Positions 1 through 8,931 of a stretch of 64,000 bases of DNA are shown in pieces. The stretch's first letter is position 1. The number at the start of each line of letters is the position of its first letter. The notes beneath the pieces are model-generated. The model was not told where the DNA came from. It did no database searches and worked only from the letters and a program-made list of their open reading frames with translations. Made by a program: the position numbers and the translations under genes. This stretch comes from Hormiphora californensis (taxonomy: Eukaryota; Ctenophora; Tentaculata; Cydippida; Pleurobrachiidae). The stretch lies in the NCBI GenBank assembly GCA_020137815.1, contig CM035352.1, positions 6,548,025 to 6,612,024 on the forward strand, written 5' to 3'.

Positions 1-635
1 AATGGCTCGCTACAAACTGAGACAATCGATCTAACAGCTCCCCCTCTCCTCCCTCGGGTGAGACCTTTGCCAAACTTTCCCGCAATCTTGATTCGTGGTT
101 CCGTAACTGGGGGTTGGATCAGAAATAAAGTGGCTGATCTTTGTCTTCATTACATTTGGCTAGATACATGTTCAGATCTTACATAATATTAATATATAAT
201 CAAGGTTTATTATTATGTATCTAGGGTAGTCGCCAGCCGGACTAGAAATCAGGAACCGACCGAATCAGGAAATACTGGTCCCTGATTGGCTGATAACCAG
301 TCACGTGACCTAAATAACGAGTTCTGATTGGCTGTTTACTTAATTCGGTCGGTTCCTGCTAGAAATGAACAGTACCTTTACATCAGCTTCCTTTGCCTCT
401 AATTTCAGCAGCTTCTCCAGCCTTCCCTTATCAGTAACTTCCGACTGTAACTTCCCTACCATATCCCGTGCTTGCACGTGCATACGTGTCTCGTGTGCCA
501 GTTTGGTTTGGAGCTCAGCCAGATCTCGCTCCAGATGGGCCGCCTTGTCCGAGTTTTCCTGGCCTTCCCTTTTAGCATCTCGTACTTGCTGTGGAAGGAT
601 TGGAGTGGAGTGAGAGAGAGAAAGAGAGGGAGAGA

Positions 636-706
<71 letters not shown>

Positions 707-3005
707 TGAGCGCTTGTCAAACATATGATGCAATGCTGTGAATGGCTATTATACATGCGTGCATCTCGCAAGGAGAGATTGAGATAAAACTAAAGATTAA
801 GAGACATGTGTCTTTGCCGCAGAGCCGCACTATGCAGACATGCTATGTGAATGTTGAAAATATAAAATTCTGTCACGCCACAGGATTCCCAAGAATTAAG
901 ATTTTAATTAACCGTAAATGTGACTCTTCATCGTTCATCTTAAACTAGAATTAAAGCTCTAGAGAGCGGAATCAGCAGCAGCAGCAGCAGCAAGTTTGTT
1001 TTGGATGCTTGGAATGCATGTGGAAGATTGGAAATTATCGTGTCAGCAAGGTAACAAGTTAAGATGCACACGTGTAGAGTCTTCCATGATTTCTATCCCC
1101 CTCTCTTTCTCTCTCTCCCTCGCCCCCTTCCCTCTTTCAATATTTTGCTTAAACAGCAAATCAAAAAGCTAAAAAAGCTAGAAATTAGTGTGTACCTTTC
1201 TCAGGCACTTGTTCTCCTTCACATAGATCAGGTTTTGTTCCTTCAGCTCGTCTGGTTTCACCCTGAAGGTATTAAACTCGGCCCGGACATGCCGCAATTC
1301 AGCCTCTTTCTCTGCCAACTGCCGCCTCAACGTTACAACTGGAGAAAATCGGGGTGCTGTACACGTGTTAAATTAGTGCATTTAGGAACACTATTAGTGG
1401 TGTTGAGAAAATGAGTCGATCCTCAAAACAAGAAATAAAATGAAACAAGATGAGAATGTAATCAGGTATACCTGTGCCACTGTTGGCGTTTTTATCACGA
1501 TTCATAGTTTCAACCTGACCCTTTAGCTCCTCTATCTTTCTATCTCTATCCTGCAGCTCACTCTGGAGACTTGACAAAACAGCATTTGCAGTTTGCACTT
1601 CCGTCTTCTGTTTCTCCAGCTTGAACAGGGCGGTATTCTCCCCGTGCCGGAGGCTGTCTATCTCTCGTTCTGTAGTGGATCCGAGTGGATAATATGAACA
1701 AACAAGAAATAGAATTTGTTGAAAAAAACATCAGAACCTCGAGAACAATCTCCTGATATCCGCCTGCCCATAATGCGAAACCACCGGACGGTGGTTCCTG
1801 ATGGTAGGGGGACCCATGTCAGGTTGGGCCAAAAGACGTCGGAAACACTCACCTAGTTTTGATATGCTGCCAGCATCAACCTGCTGAACTTGACAATTCC
1901 TAAACTGCTGGACCTCCTCCGATAACGCGGATAACTTGCCCTCCTGGGCCACAACAGTCCTTTGTAGCATATCTAGCAGGCCATTCTCCCCAGTTTGTTG
2001 CTGTGAAGGGTGGTAGTGTGGTTGGGCGGGTGGAATTCCGTTTAGGATATTCCGCTTCATTGTACTTCGCCTGAAACATGATAAATGCAATGTTGAGATG
2101 GCATTATGGTCAATTTGGTACACAATTGGTTTATTGGGAGACATCTCTTACCCAGATAAAATAGCAGAATGTGCCCGTGGACCATTTATGTCTCCATTTT
2201 GTTCCTGCTGAAATAAGAATCTCACTTTACTATACTGCAATACCAGAATCATCTAATGTTTCAACAAAATTCAATTCATCACACGGTTACCATGGCAACT
2301 GCATACCTTTCGTGTGGTTGGTGCAGATGATGCCCTGCTATCAGGACCAGTTATTATGGGCGTCAGGAACTCAGGCTTGTTGCCACTTGGAGTTAGAAAT
2401 GTGAACGCTGGACTATCTAAAAAGTGGGGTTTGATGTTCAATAGAATGAAGTTCAACAGACATGATTCTATCATTAAAACCATTACACCTGTTTGAGCAG
2501 CTTCAATAATCAAAATCATCGCATATTGGATTATGGGAATGAGTTTCTGAGTCGATACTACAGAGCCAATTGAACTTGCAAAACACCAACTTACTCGGTC
2601 CAAGTTTAATAACATCCCCACAATTCAGTTTCACCGAAGCACCGCTTACTCTACACTGATTAACATATGTTCCTTCAGACGTCCCTAAATCATGTAGCAC
2701 ATAGTCAGATGAACTCCGTTTTTCAATGATCAGATGTTGGGCTGCAACCTCCGGACCCTGAAAGATTGTGCTATCAAAGGCCTCCCTTGCACCTCCAGAG
2801 ATCTCCCGACGACGTTCCCGGGAGATCTCCCAGAGACGTCATTGATGATCGTCGTCTTCCGTCTATATTGACATCAGTCATCAGAGTGTCCAATACAATG
2901 GAATAATTAACTAACCTGTACTAGCAGTTCACAGTCTTTAGTACCAATAGTAGTTTTAGGAACAGAAAGACAAATTTGGCTATTGTCAGGGTGCTGTCTC
3001 AGCAT
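1..3005 (-). CDS. FHAD1: FHA-domain coiled-coil protein, FHAD1-like (5' part, runs off left edge)
   Basis: Nine exons can be joined in phase on the minus strand: 3005-2916, 2757-2595, 2416-2307, 2207-2152, 2070-1853, 1669-1472, 1338-1196, 588-376 and 106-1, all GT-AG. The first three encode an N-terminal forkhead-associated (phosphothreonine-binding) domain: TTIG near residue 19, then DLGTSEGTYVNQ and GDVIKLGP. About 300 residues of charged heptad-type coiled coil follow (for example QSELQDRDRKIEELKGQ). An FHA domain at the extreme N-terminus followed by a long coiled coil is the FHAD1 arrangement. The start is placed at 3005 because the FHA fold begins there, but a splice-acceptor-like TTCTAG lies one base upstream. 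The 3' end lies outside the window. Introns hold a GA microsatellite and a hAT-type MITE. The assignment rests on remembered family features, not on a search. Confidence 0.75.
250..358. mobile_element. hAT-type MITE, copy 1
   Basis: 109 bp with inverted ends CAGGAACCGACCGAA and TTCGGTCGGTTCCTG, flanked by a perfect 8-bp target duplication CTAGAAAT (242-249 and 359-366). An 8-bp duplication and CAGG-type ends fit the hAT superfamily. It carries no coding capacity. It lies in the FHAD1-like intron, starting 18 bp after the 5' splice site of the exon ending at 376. Two sister copies are at 55973-56081 and 58036-58144. Confidence 0.9.
611..704. repeat. (GA)n microsatellite
   Basis: About 94 bp of nearly pure GA repeat in an intron of the FHAD1-like gene. 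Open frames across it are artefacts of the dinucleotide repeat. Confidence 0.95.
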
Positions 3006-3410
3006 CCTAGAATTAAGATAATGTTATTTACTGTGCATTACAAAGGCAATTGATAGACATAGACTTGCAAAATCCAAAGAAGTGCCGAGTGGGCGCTTCC
3101 TTCGAAGTTATAAGTGTTTTTATCTTCTTTTGACAGTGGTGAGTGATCACTGGTCAGTGACAATGTGACATAGCCTTCAAACGGGTTCATTAACGATCTG
3201 GGCTTCGTTGTAAAGGAACAATTGATTATGAACAAATTGAATAGAAAATTAAACTTTCGCCAATCACCTCTCAGCCTCTCCAAATTGGTGCAATGGACGG
3301 AAACAAGTTCAATCATCGGCATTGCTTCAGGCGATTTTCAAAGCTTTTCAAATAGTGAGGGAACTGGCTCTCCGGCCAAGCGGTTCCCTGTGCTTCCGAG
3401 ATCAGAGGCG
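3006..3410. other. Upstream region of the FHAD1-like gene
   Basis: About 400 bp between the FHAD1-like start and the first foldback element. A short minus-strand frame exists but has no domain or codon signal. A YAG splice-acceptor-like motif sits directly before the start codon. I see no convincing TATA box. Confidence 0.4.
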
Positions 3411-3656
3411 TATGGCGGCGCATTGACGCAAAATCAAAAAAAATAAAAACATGAAAAAAATAAAAAAACGTGTTTCAAAAAACATGTTTTTAAAAAAACA
3501 TGTTTTCGAAAATTTTGATTTTGCGTCAATGCGCCACGTAAGCCGGCTCAATGACGCAAAATCATGTTTTCAAAAATTTTTATTTTGCGTCAATGCGCCA
3601 CGTGGCCGGCGCATTGACGCAAAATCAAAATTTTCGAAAACATATTTTTTTAAAAC
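3411..3656. mobile_element. Foldback element of the TATGGCGGCGCATTGACGC family, copy a (3' truncated)
   Basis: Begins TATGGCGGCGCATTGACGC followed by AAAATCAAAA. Internally the phrase GATTTTGCGTCAATGCGCC recurs in both orientations every 50-70 bp, separated by A/T-rich runs. The right terminal arm is missing; the sequence stops near 3656 at unrelated DNA. Confidence 0.8.
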
Positions 3657-3950
3657 TAGAGTACCCGTTTGCTGGGAACCCGTGACCTGGTAAATGGTAA
3701 TTGGTAAATCATTTACTGTAACGCGCGAATTTTTCCAAAAAAGCGCTGCTTTTTTACGCCGCGCGCGGAACCTAGAATTACGCGCGCAGTGTAAAATTTT
3801 AAAATTCATTGAAAATTTCCTCGCGTTTTATGTCGCCAAAAAAAGTCGACGAAAAATTCCAAATTCGTGAATTTAGAATTATAAGAACTCCGGTCCGTTT
3901 TCCGGGAACCCCTGGCCAAAGGACATTAAAGTTCACATAACGACCAAGTT
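3657..3950. other. Non-coding repeat-derived spacer
   Basis: About 290 bp with scattered CGCG words. From about 3875 it matches 30231-30315 (shared phrase CCTGGCCAAAGGACAT, then AAGTTTCATATCGAT), so its right part belongs to an older dispersed repeat. No gene is seen. Confidence 0.6.
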
Positions 3951-3960
3951 TCATATCGAT

Positions 3961-4886
3961 GGGGGGGGGGTCGGCCGATATTGGCCTTGAATATAAATAG
4001 TGGTACACACACTAACAATGTCAATAATAAATTAATCAAACGGGGTCAATAAATTATATAAATAAAGATTTAGTCTATTTGGTAGATACTGTCGTCCCTG
4101 CTGCTGCTGCCTTCCGCCCTAAGCCGTCCGCGGTGCCCCCTGATGGAAATGGTGACGGAGCGGACCATGGCAAATGACAACCTTAGCCTCAGGTACCGGA
4201 TACACTGATCGTATGAATATCCTGTTTTAGTCGCCTTCTTCTCAGCCAACTGTTTCAAAGTCTTATTAAATTCCCTTCCGAGGCCCCCTGTTGTTGACAT
4301 TACCAGTGGTGTGAATGTTGACTTTTCCACCTCTAGGACACGGTGGAGGTAGGATGTTTTCTTCTCTCTCTCGTGTTTTTCATATGTTTTGGCGATGGTC
4401 TGGTTTGAGTTGGACGATATCCTTGGATTGAAAATCCTAACATCAAAATAGATATTGTCCATATCCGACCAAAAGCCGCGACTACTGATGTCAAGTCTGG
4501 CGCCATCGGCTATTATAGTGCCAGCCGGAAGATTCACCCCTCGAACATTTAGAAGATGGGGCTCGATCTTAGTGTCGACACATACTTTATTCAGTTCGTG
4601 GCCAATGAGATCTCTCACGTTGTTGTGTCGGAAACATACAAAACCTCCGAGTTTACAGGATATGAGGTGGTCGATGGTGTTTTCTTCCCCACATGCACAA
4701 TGCTGAGGTAAGGCCTGTCCGACGAGAGGCAGGTTGTACCGAGCAGACATGGCGTCATGCCACTCTTGCCTGTTGAGTGTGAAGTTCAAGGATTGGAGGG
4801 GGAGACATGTTAACCAGGATGAGGCCCCCTTTTCGTTGAGTAGGTCCAGATTTCTGATTTCAGCTGATGTCATCAAACTTTTGATC
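3961..4886 (-). mobile_element. 5'-truncated non-LTR retrotransposon with C-rich 3' end
   Basis: This segment interrupts an older repeat whose uninterrupted form is visible near 30315. It is flanked by a 10-bp direct repeat TCATATCGAT (3951-3960 and 4887-4896). On the minus strand it carries a C-terminal retrotransposon ORF (4876-4070) and ends in a run of ten C residues next to the target duplication. Truncation at the 5' side plus a target duplication is the usual mark of target-primed reverse transcription. The rest of the element (reverse transcriptase) is absent. Confidence 0.7.
4070..4876 (-). CDS. C-terminal fragment of a non-LTR retrotransposon polyprotein (zinc knuckle plus nuclease-like region)
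   Basis: 268 aa. It holds a cysteine/histidine cluster HCACGEENTIDHLISC followed by RHNNVRDLI, then EPHLL, then ARLDIS with YFDVRIFNP about 20 residues later, and a basic tail RGHRGR. A CCHC-type knuckle followed by acidic residues in hydrophobic strands resembles the C-terminal PD-(D/E)XK endonuclease region of early-branching non-LTR retrotransposons (R2/R4-like); that link is inference. The same domain order recurs at 14916-15851, and the extreme C-terminus recurs at 30010-30230. No reverse transcriptase lies upstream, so this is a dead fragment. Confidence 0.65.
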   Translation of the reverse strand: MMTSAEIRNLDLLNEKGASSWLTCLPLQSLNFTLNRQEWHDAMSARYNLPLVGQALPQHCACGEENTIDHLISCKLGGFVCFRHNNVRDLIGHELNKVCVDTKIEPHLLNVRGVNLPAGTIIADGARLDISSRGFWSDMDNIYFDVRIFNPRISSNSNQTIAKTYEKHEREKKTSYLHRVLEVEKSTFTPLVMSTTGGLGREFNKTLKQLAEKKATKTGYSYDQCIRYLRLRLSFAMVRSVTISIRGHRGRLRAEGSSSRDDSIYQID

Positions 4887-4896
4887 TCATATCGAT

Positions 4897-5308
4897 TGGA
4901 TAAGATTTTGGGTGGCTACGGTGAAAAATATCGTATTTTTGGCATTTTTAACTTTCCCGACGCGATTTACGACCCTTAAACATTGAGTTACGGGAAATCG
5001 CTATCATGTAAAATGAAGTTCAAACGATTCTCTTTCCCCACTATTGCGTTAGTTTTTTGATTTAGAGCCGTTTTCAGGGTCTTAGAAGCGTTTGAAAAAT
5101 GTAAGTATTTTTGGCGCAATGACGTCACCCCGTGACGTCACTGTTGTAAAGATCGGATCAAAAATCTGAGCCCGTACTTACACCCGCCTAGGGTCCAAAG
5201 TACCAGTGTACAAATTTTCAGGGGTCTAGCTCAAAAACTGTAGGAGGAGTAGGGAGAAAACAATTATCGGACTAACATTTTGGAAATTATTATATGGATA
5301 TGTTTTTT
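4897..5308. repeat. Older dispersed repeat, copy 1 (right part)
   Basis: Starts TTGGATAAGATTTTGGGTGG and parallels 30318-30700 in the same orientation, including TGAGTTA.GGGAAATC, GTTTTCAGGGT, CACCCCGTGA and CCAGTGTA.AAATTTTCA. The copies are diverged by substitutions and small indels. No coding potential is seen. Confidence 0.7.
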
Positions 5309-5374
5309 GAAACACGTTTTTTATTTTTTTTAACTTTTTTTACTTTTTTGATTTTGCGTCAATGCGCCGCCATA
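5309..5374. mobile_element. Foldback family, copy b (terminal arm only)
   Basis: A solitary right arm ending GCGTCAATGCGCCGCCATA. It is separated by only about 42 bp of unrelated sequence from the left end of copy c. Confidence 0.7.
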
Positions 5375-5416
5375 CGGCAGGGCTGAACCTTGGTGTGCGC
5401 TGCAGTCAACAATGCG

Positions 5417-5884
5417 TATGGCGGCGCATTGACGCAAAATCAAAAAAGTAAAAAACGTTAAAAAAAATAAAAAACGTGTTTCAAAAAACATGTTTTTAAA
5501 AAAATATGTTTTCGAAAATTTTGATTTTGCGTCAATGCGCCACGTAAGCCGGCTCAATGACGCAAAATCATTTTTCGAAAATTTTGATTTTGCGTCAATG
5601 CGCCACGTCGCCGGCTCAATGACGCAAAATCAACATTTTCGAAAACATGTTTTTTTCCCGAAAATTTTGATTTTGCGTCAATGCGCCGGCCACGTGGCGC
5701 ATTGACGCAAAATAAAAATTTTCGAAAACATGATTTTGCGTCATTGAGCCGGCTTACGTGGCGCATTGACGCAAAATCAAAATTTTCGAAAACATGTTTT
5801 TTTAAAAACATGTTTTTTGAAACACGTTTTTTTATTTTTTTCATGTTATTATTTTTTTTGATTTTGCGTCAATGCGCCGCCATA
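5417..5884. mobile_element. Foldback element of the TATGGCGGCGCATTGACGC family, copy c (complete)
   Basis: 468 bp. Both ends are complementary (TATGGCGGCGCATTGACGC on the left, its complement on the right), and the interior holds several more inverted pairs of GATTTTGCGTCAATGCGCC with AACATGTTTT spacers. The whole unit could fold into one long hairpin or several nested ones. No ORF has any protein-like quality. It is non-autonomous; the mobilising enzyme is not identifiable. Confidence 0.85.
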
Positions 5885-5937
5885 CCACTCAACCGTTTTG
5901 GCTGATTCAAAGTTTATCTGGTAGGGAATGTCAAGGC

Positions 5938-5998
5938 CTAACCCCAACCCAAACCCCAACCCTAGCCCTAACCTTACTTTAGCCCTAACCCTAAAAAA
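5938..5998. repeat. Telomere-like degenerate CCCTAA tract
   Basis: Runs of CCTAACCC, CCAACCC and CCCTAACCCTAAAA. It is an interstitial degenerate version of the TTAGGG repeat, next to the foldback element. A related short tract is at 29601-29632, and the opposite strand version is at 38936-38990. Confidence 0.75.
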
Positions 5999-6249
5999 CC
6001 GTTTGTCAGCACTCCCAAAACACCCAGATTTTAACGCTGGCCGGAAAAATGGAGGAAAATTTTGTCAAAAAATCTTCAAAGAAAGCCAAGAACATCTTCA
6101 AAGAAATTTTCGCCGCGCCGTAATTTTCTGTACTGAACCGCAAAATGTGGCGCGCGAAATTTAATATTTAACACTGCGCGCACAAACGGTTTTCCTCGTA
6201 TCGCGTTTTGTGAATTTTTGCCAAAATCGACGAAAGTCGATTTTCAACT

Positions 6250-6385
6250 TAAAGTGTAAGCGAAACAACAACGAACTGGCTGCGCGTCCCGCAACGTTGC
6301 GCATGTGAATCTCTCCGGTGAGATCGTTATGCGCAACGAATGCGCGACGCGCAGCCAGTTCGTTGTTGTTTCGCTTTCACTTTAA
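6250..6385. repeat. Palindromic element with arms of about 50 bp
   Basis: Left arm AAGCGAAACAACAACGAACT continuing GGCTGCGCG; right arm CGCGCAGCCAGTTCGTTG continuing TTGTTTCGCTT. Arms match over about 50 bp with few mismatches and enclose a short loop. This is a MITE-like hairpin. CTTAAAGTG and CACTTTAAA mark the outer ends. Confidence 0.75.
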
Positions 6386-7029
6386 AATTGGAACACGTTT
6401 GGAATGCGCTGCAGTATGGAGGCACCCCGAATGTGTTGAGACGCGCATATCGCGACGCGCATGAGACGCGCATGCGACGCGCACATTGCGACGCGCACCA
6501 AATTGGTCAAATTCAAAAAATGTGAAAATGCGTTTTTAAAATTTTAAGACTTGAGGCCTCTTGGACGTTTTGGGAGACTGATGGTGACCCATAAGGAGTC
6601 CGAGAGCCTCAAAGAGAGTGCACAGCATCGGAAAGAGACTGCACTGTGCAGTGCACGCAGCATCCAGAATAGAGCGCGCGCTTACCACGTGAAAGTGGCT
6701 CACCGCGCGAAGTAAGCAGTACTTTACCCTCAATTTTCTTCTCGCGCGTTACATAACTCTCAAAATGGGCCGAACAGATCGAGAAATGCGAGCGGAAATT
6801 CTCGGTTCACCTGGAATCGATCACGTACCCCATCCAGGCAAGAGACCGAAAGTAACAAGATGGCGGTTTTTGATTTGACAATTGTTGTGATCATCTCTGA
6901 TCTCGAACTGTGTGCCAGCACCAGACCCCAACTCAGCAGTGCCAGACAGATCACGAACATTGTGGCCAGTTCCTTGAGAAAAACAAACATTTAACAAATA
7001 GAAATTAACCGAGAATACATTATACACTA
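6386..7029. other. Non-coding region with a CGCG-rich repeat
   Basis: 6440-6500 carries repeated GACGCGCA words and matches, as the reverse complement, the stretch at about 28715-28790. A minus-strand frame at 6990-6760 starts with a hydrophobic signal-like stretch but has no supporting domain or splice continuation. No gene is called here. Confidence 0.5.
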
Positions 7030-7619
7030 AGCATACTGATCGTGATGATCATAATCAGGTCAGTGTGCGGACGTTTTGATGGTCACCATCAAAGGAGCGC
7101 ACACACTGATGGTTATCATCATGATGGAGGCTTGATGCATCATGATGTTCTCAAACCATAGTGTGTTCACGTTTGATCATCATGAACCATAGTGTGCTCA
7201 CGTTTGATCATCATAAACCATGCTCAACTTGCTGGAACTTGCCTTTTGATCATGATCATCATGACCAGTGTGCTCAGCATGATGATGCTATCTCCCGGGA
7301 GCTCCCCCTTGCCTAGTCGCGCGCTCTGAGAGGCTGTTGCATATCACGTGACCTGTACAACAGCCTCTCGCGCGCGCGAAGTCGTACCACGTGGTACATA
7401 TCACATGACTACAGTGCAGCCCTCCACAAGAATAAGATCAAAACCTGCGCACACTAGGTGTTGATGATCATCATCCAACTTAAGAGACGGCTCCAGGGCC
7501 AGCTCTTACGTGATGATCATAATGTTCCGCACACTGTAGTTTTTTGCAGATGATGATGATCAAAACCATGAGCACACTTCATCTTTTTAACTGATTATGA
7601 TCATCACGATCAGTATGCT
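7030..7619. mobile_element. TA-flanked inverted-repeat element (Tc1/mariner-type MITE)
   Basis: 590 bp. The 29-bp terminal inverted repeats are perfect: AGCATACTGATCGTGATGAT continuing CATAATCAG, and its complement ending CAGTATGCT. The dinucleotide TA flanks both ends (7028-7029, 7620-7621), the usual Tc1/mariner target site. The interior is full of GATCATCATGATG words in both orientations and has no ORF. Confidence 0.8.
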
Positions 7620-7664
7620 TATAGCCTGAGAATACAAAATAATATCGTTTACTCAATTACAGTG

Positions 7665-7982
7665 TCACTCAAGGTTCGGATCATCCTTTGACTCGTTAAG
7701 AACAATTGCCAATTTTCTCTCCCATCGCTTTATAAGAATATCTTCGATTCTTGCTCTGCGGATAGGGTCGCTCAGTACTCTCAGCTGCTCTGAAATGAGG
7801 GACGAGGGTCAGTAACAGTTTATTCATAAATCAAAGGTATTCAAATTATGGAGTATGGACTATGGTGGAAAGTGGAGACCTGTTGTGAAAAAGAGAGATT
7901 CTTGAGTATCCATACGTTCTGTACAAGCTTTATCAATAAATTTCCTCATACATTCTCTCCAATATTCTATAGGCGAATCCAT
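7665..7982 (-). CDS. Small two-exon gene candidate, unknown protein of about 76 aa
   Basis: Exon 1 is 7982-7880, starting MDSPIEYWRECMRKF. Exon 2 is 7789-7665, with EQLRVLSDPIRRARIEDILI and the end SKDDPNLE followed by TGA. The junction is in phase and exon 2 is preceded by a good acceptor (CTCATTTCAG), but the donor (GTCTCC) is weak. The product would be soluble, helical and charged, with no signal peptide. I do not recognise the family. LSDPIRRAR superficially resembles the last helix of a J domain, but the HPD loop is absent. It sits between a MITE and a LINE, so it could be a host gene or a remnant. Confidence 0.4.
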
Positions 7983-8419
7983 CTCTAGACACCAAATATG
8001 CAACGGGACGGAGGCTGGAGGGATAAACAAGCACGAGCTATACAGGTGGCAACTAACTTAGAGGGGGAGAAAGACAAAGGGGTAGGGCAGTTCTTGATGT
8101 CATGAAATTTTACAGTAGATAGATTTTCATTGTCATTTGGCTGATACATATAACCTGCTGACTTTCCACGTCATCTGAGTGTTGGCTCCTTTTGAGCTAA
8201 AGCTTTGTGTACAATACTAAATTTATTTATGAATGTTTCAAACTTTTCAACACTACTTTAAACAAATTAATTTGAGTTTGCCGTCAATCGATCTGATAAC
8301 TGTGTTAGCATCTTATCTCTAATCTTTTTGATCTCTGTTGAGCCTACTTTAACGTAACTTATGAGTGAAATCTGTGAAGAGTTTTTTGTAGATGTAGCAC
8401 TAAGAGTGAATTTGAAGAT
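7983..8419. other. Non-coding spacer upstream of the LINE
   Basis: About 430 bp with no recognisable gene or repeat. The last part (from about 8280) is probably the 5' region of the LINE that follows. Confidence 0.4.
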
Positions 8420-8875
8420 GTGTTATCAGGTGATGTATTAGACAAGTATAAAGGTAGTGATTTGTTGATTTGTCTTAGGAGGGATGACACTAATTGCCCA
8501 TCGGGTCTTTTGAAACCTCAGCTGTGGGATATTCTCAAGGTTTGTTACAAACTGATCCCAGCTTCACTGCCTTACTCTGTTCCTGCAGACAATATGGACC
8601 TGAGAGAATCGTTTGAGAAGCTTCAGAAGGATCTCATCAGTACCATTTCATCATTGGTGAGACCAGTGGCAGAAAGTGAAGGATTGGAAGGTGTGGCTGA
8701 GAAACCGAAAGATATTCAGGAAGAACCGGAGACTCCTGAGATGAAACATTATGTCAACATAACCACCGGAGGAGGCCAAGGTGAAGAGGAATCTTTCTGT
8801 GCAAAAAAGTGGGCGGAATTTGTGAAACCCAAAGTAGAAAGTGCCCTGAAGAGTGAAGACTGTCCCTGTGGTTAG
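8420..8875 (+). CDS. LINE ORF1-like fragment
   Basis: 151 aa, acidic to charged, starting MLSGDVLDKYKGSDLL and ending in a stop at 8875. It has no identifiable domain apart from a possible short amphipathic helix (SFEKLQKDLISTISSLV). Its position just before a CR1-like reverse transcriptase suggests an ORF1 or ORF2 N-terminal remnant. It could also be unrelated sequence captured by the element. Confidence 0.4.
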   Translation: MLSGDVLDKYKGSDLLICLRRDDTNCPSGLLKPQLWDILKVCYKLIPASLPYSVPADNMDLRESFEKLQKDLISTISSLVRPVAESEGLEGVAEKPKDIQEEPETPEMKHYVNITTGGGQGEEESFCAKKWAEFVKPKVESALKSEDCPCG

Positions 8876-8931
8876 ATCTAGAGTCAATAGTGATCACACC
8901 AGGTTGTATTTTCCGGATGAGGACCAACTGA

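Noticed and set aside
340-771. Long Ser-Leu or Arg-Glu reading frames across GA/CT tracts (also 51478-52204 and 59521-60132)
   Set aside because: They are translations of dinucleotide microsatellites; the real exons on the minus strand explain the flanks.
3451-5905. Frames containing ENFDFASMRHV and DFASMRH repeats
   Set aside because: Translations of the inverted GATTTTGCGTCAATGCGCC modules of foldback elements; they occur in both strands and have no protein character.
6760-6990. Minus-strand 76-codon frame with a hydrophobic signal-like start
   Set aside because: No domain, no splice continuation, and it runs through repeat-rich non-coding DNA; insufficient to call a gene.
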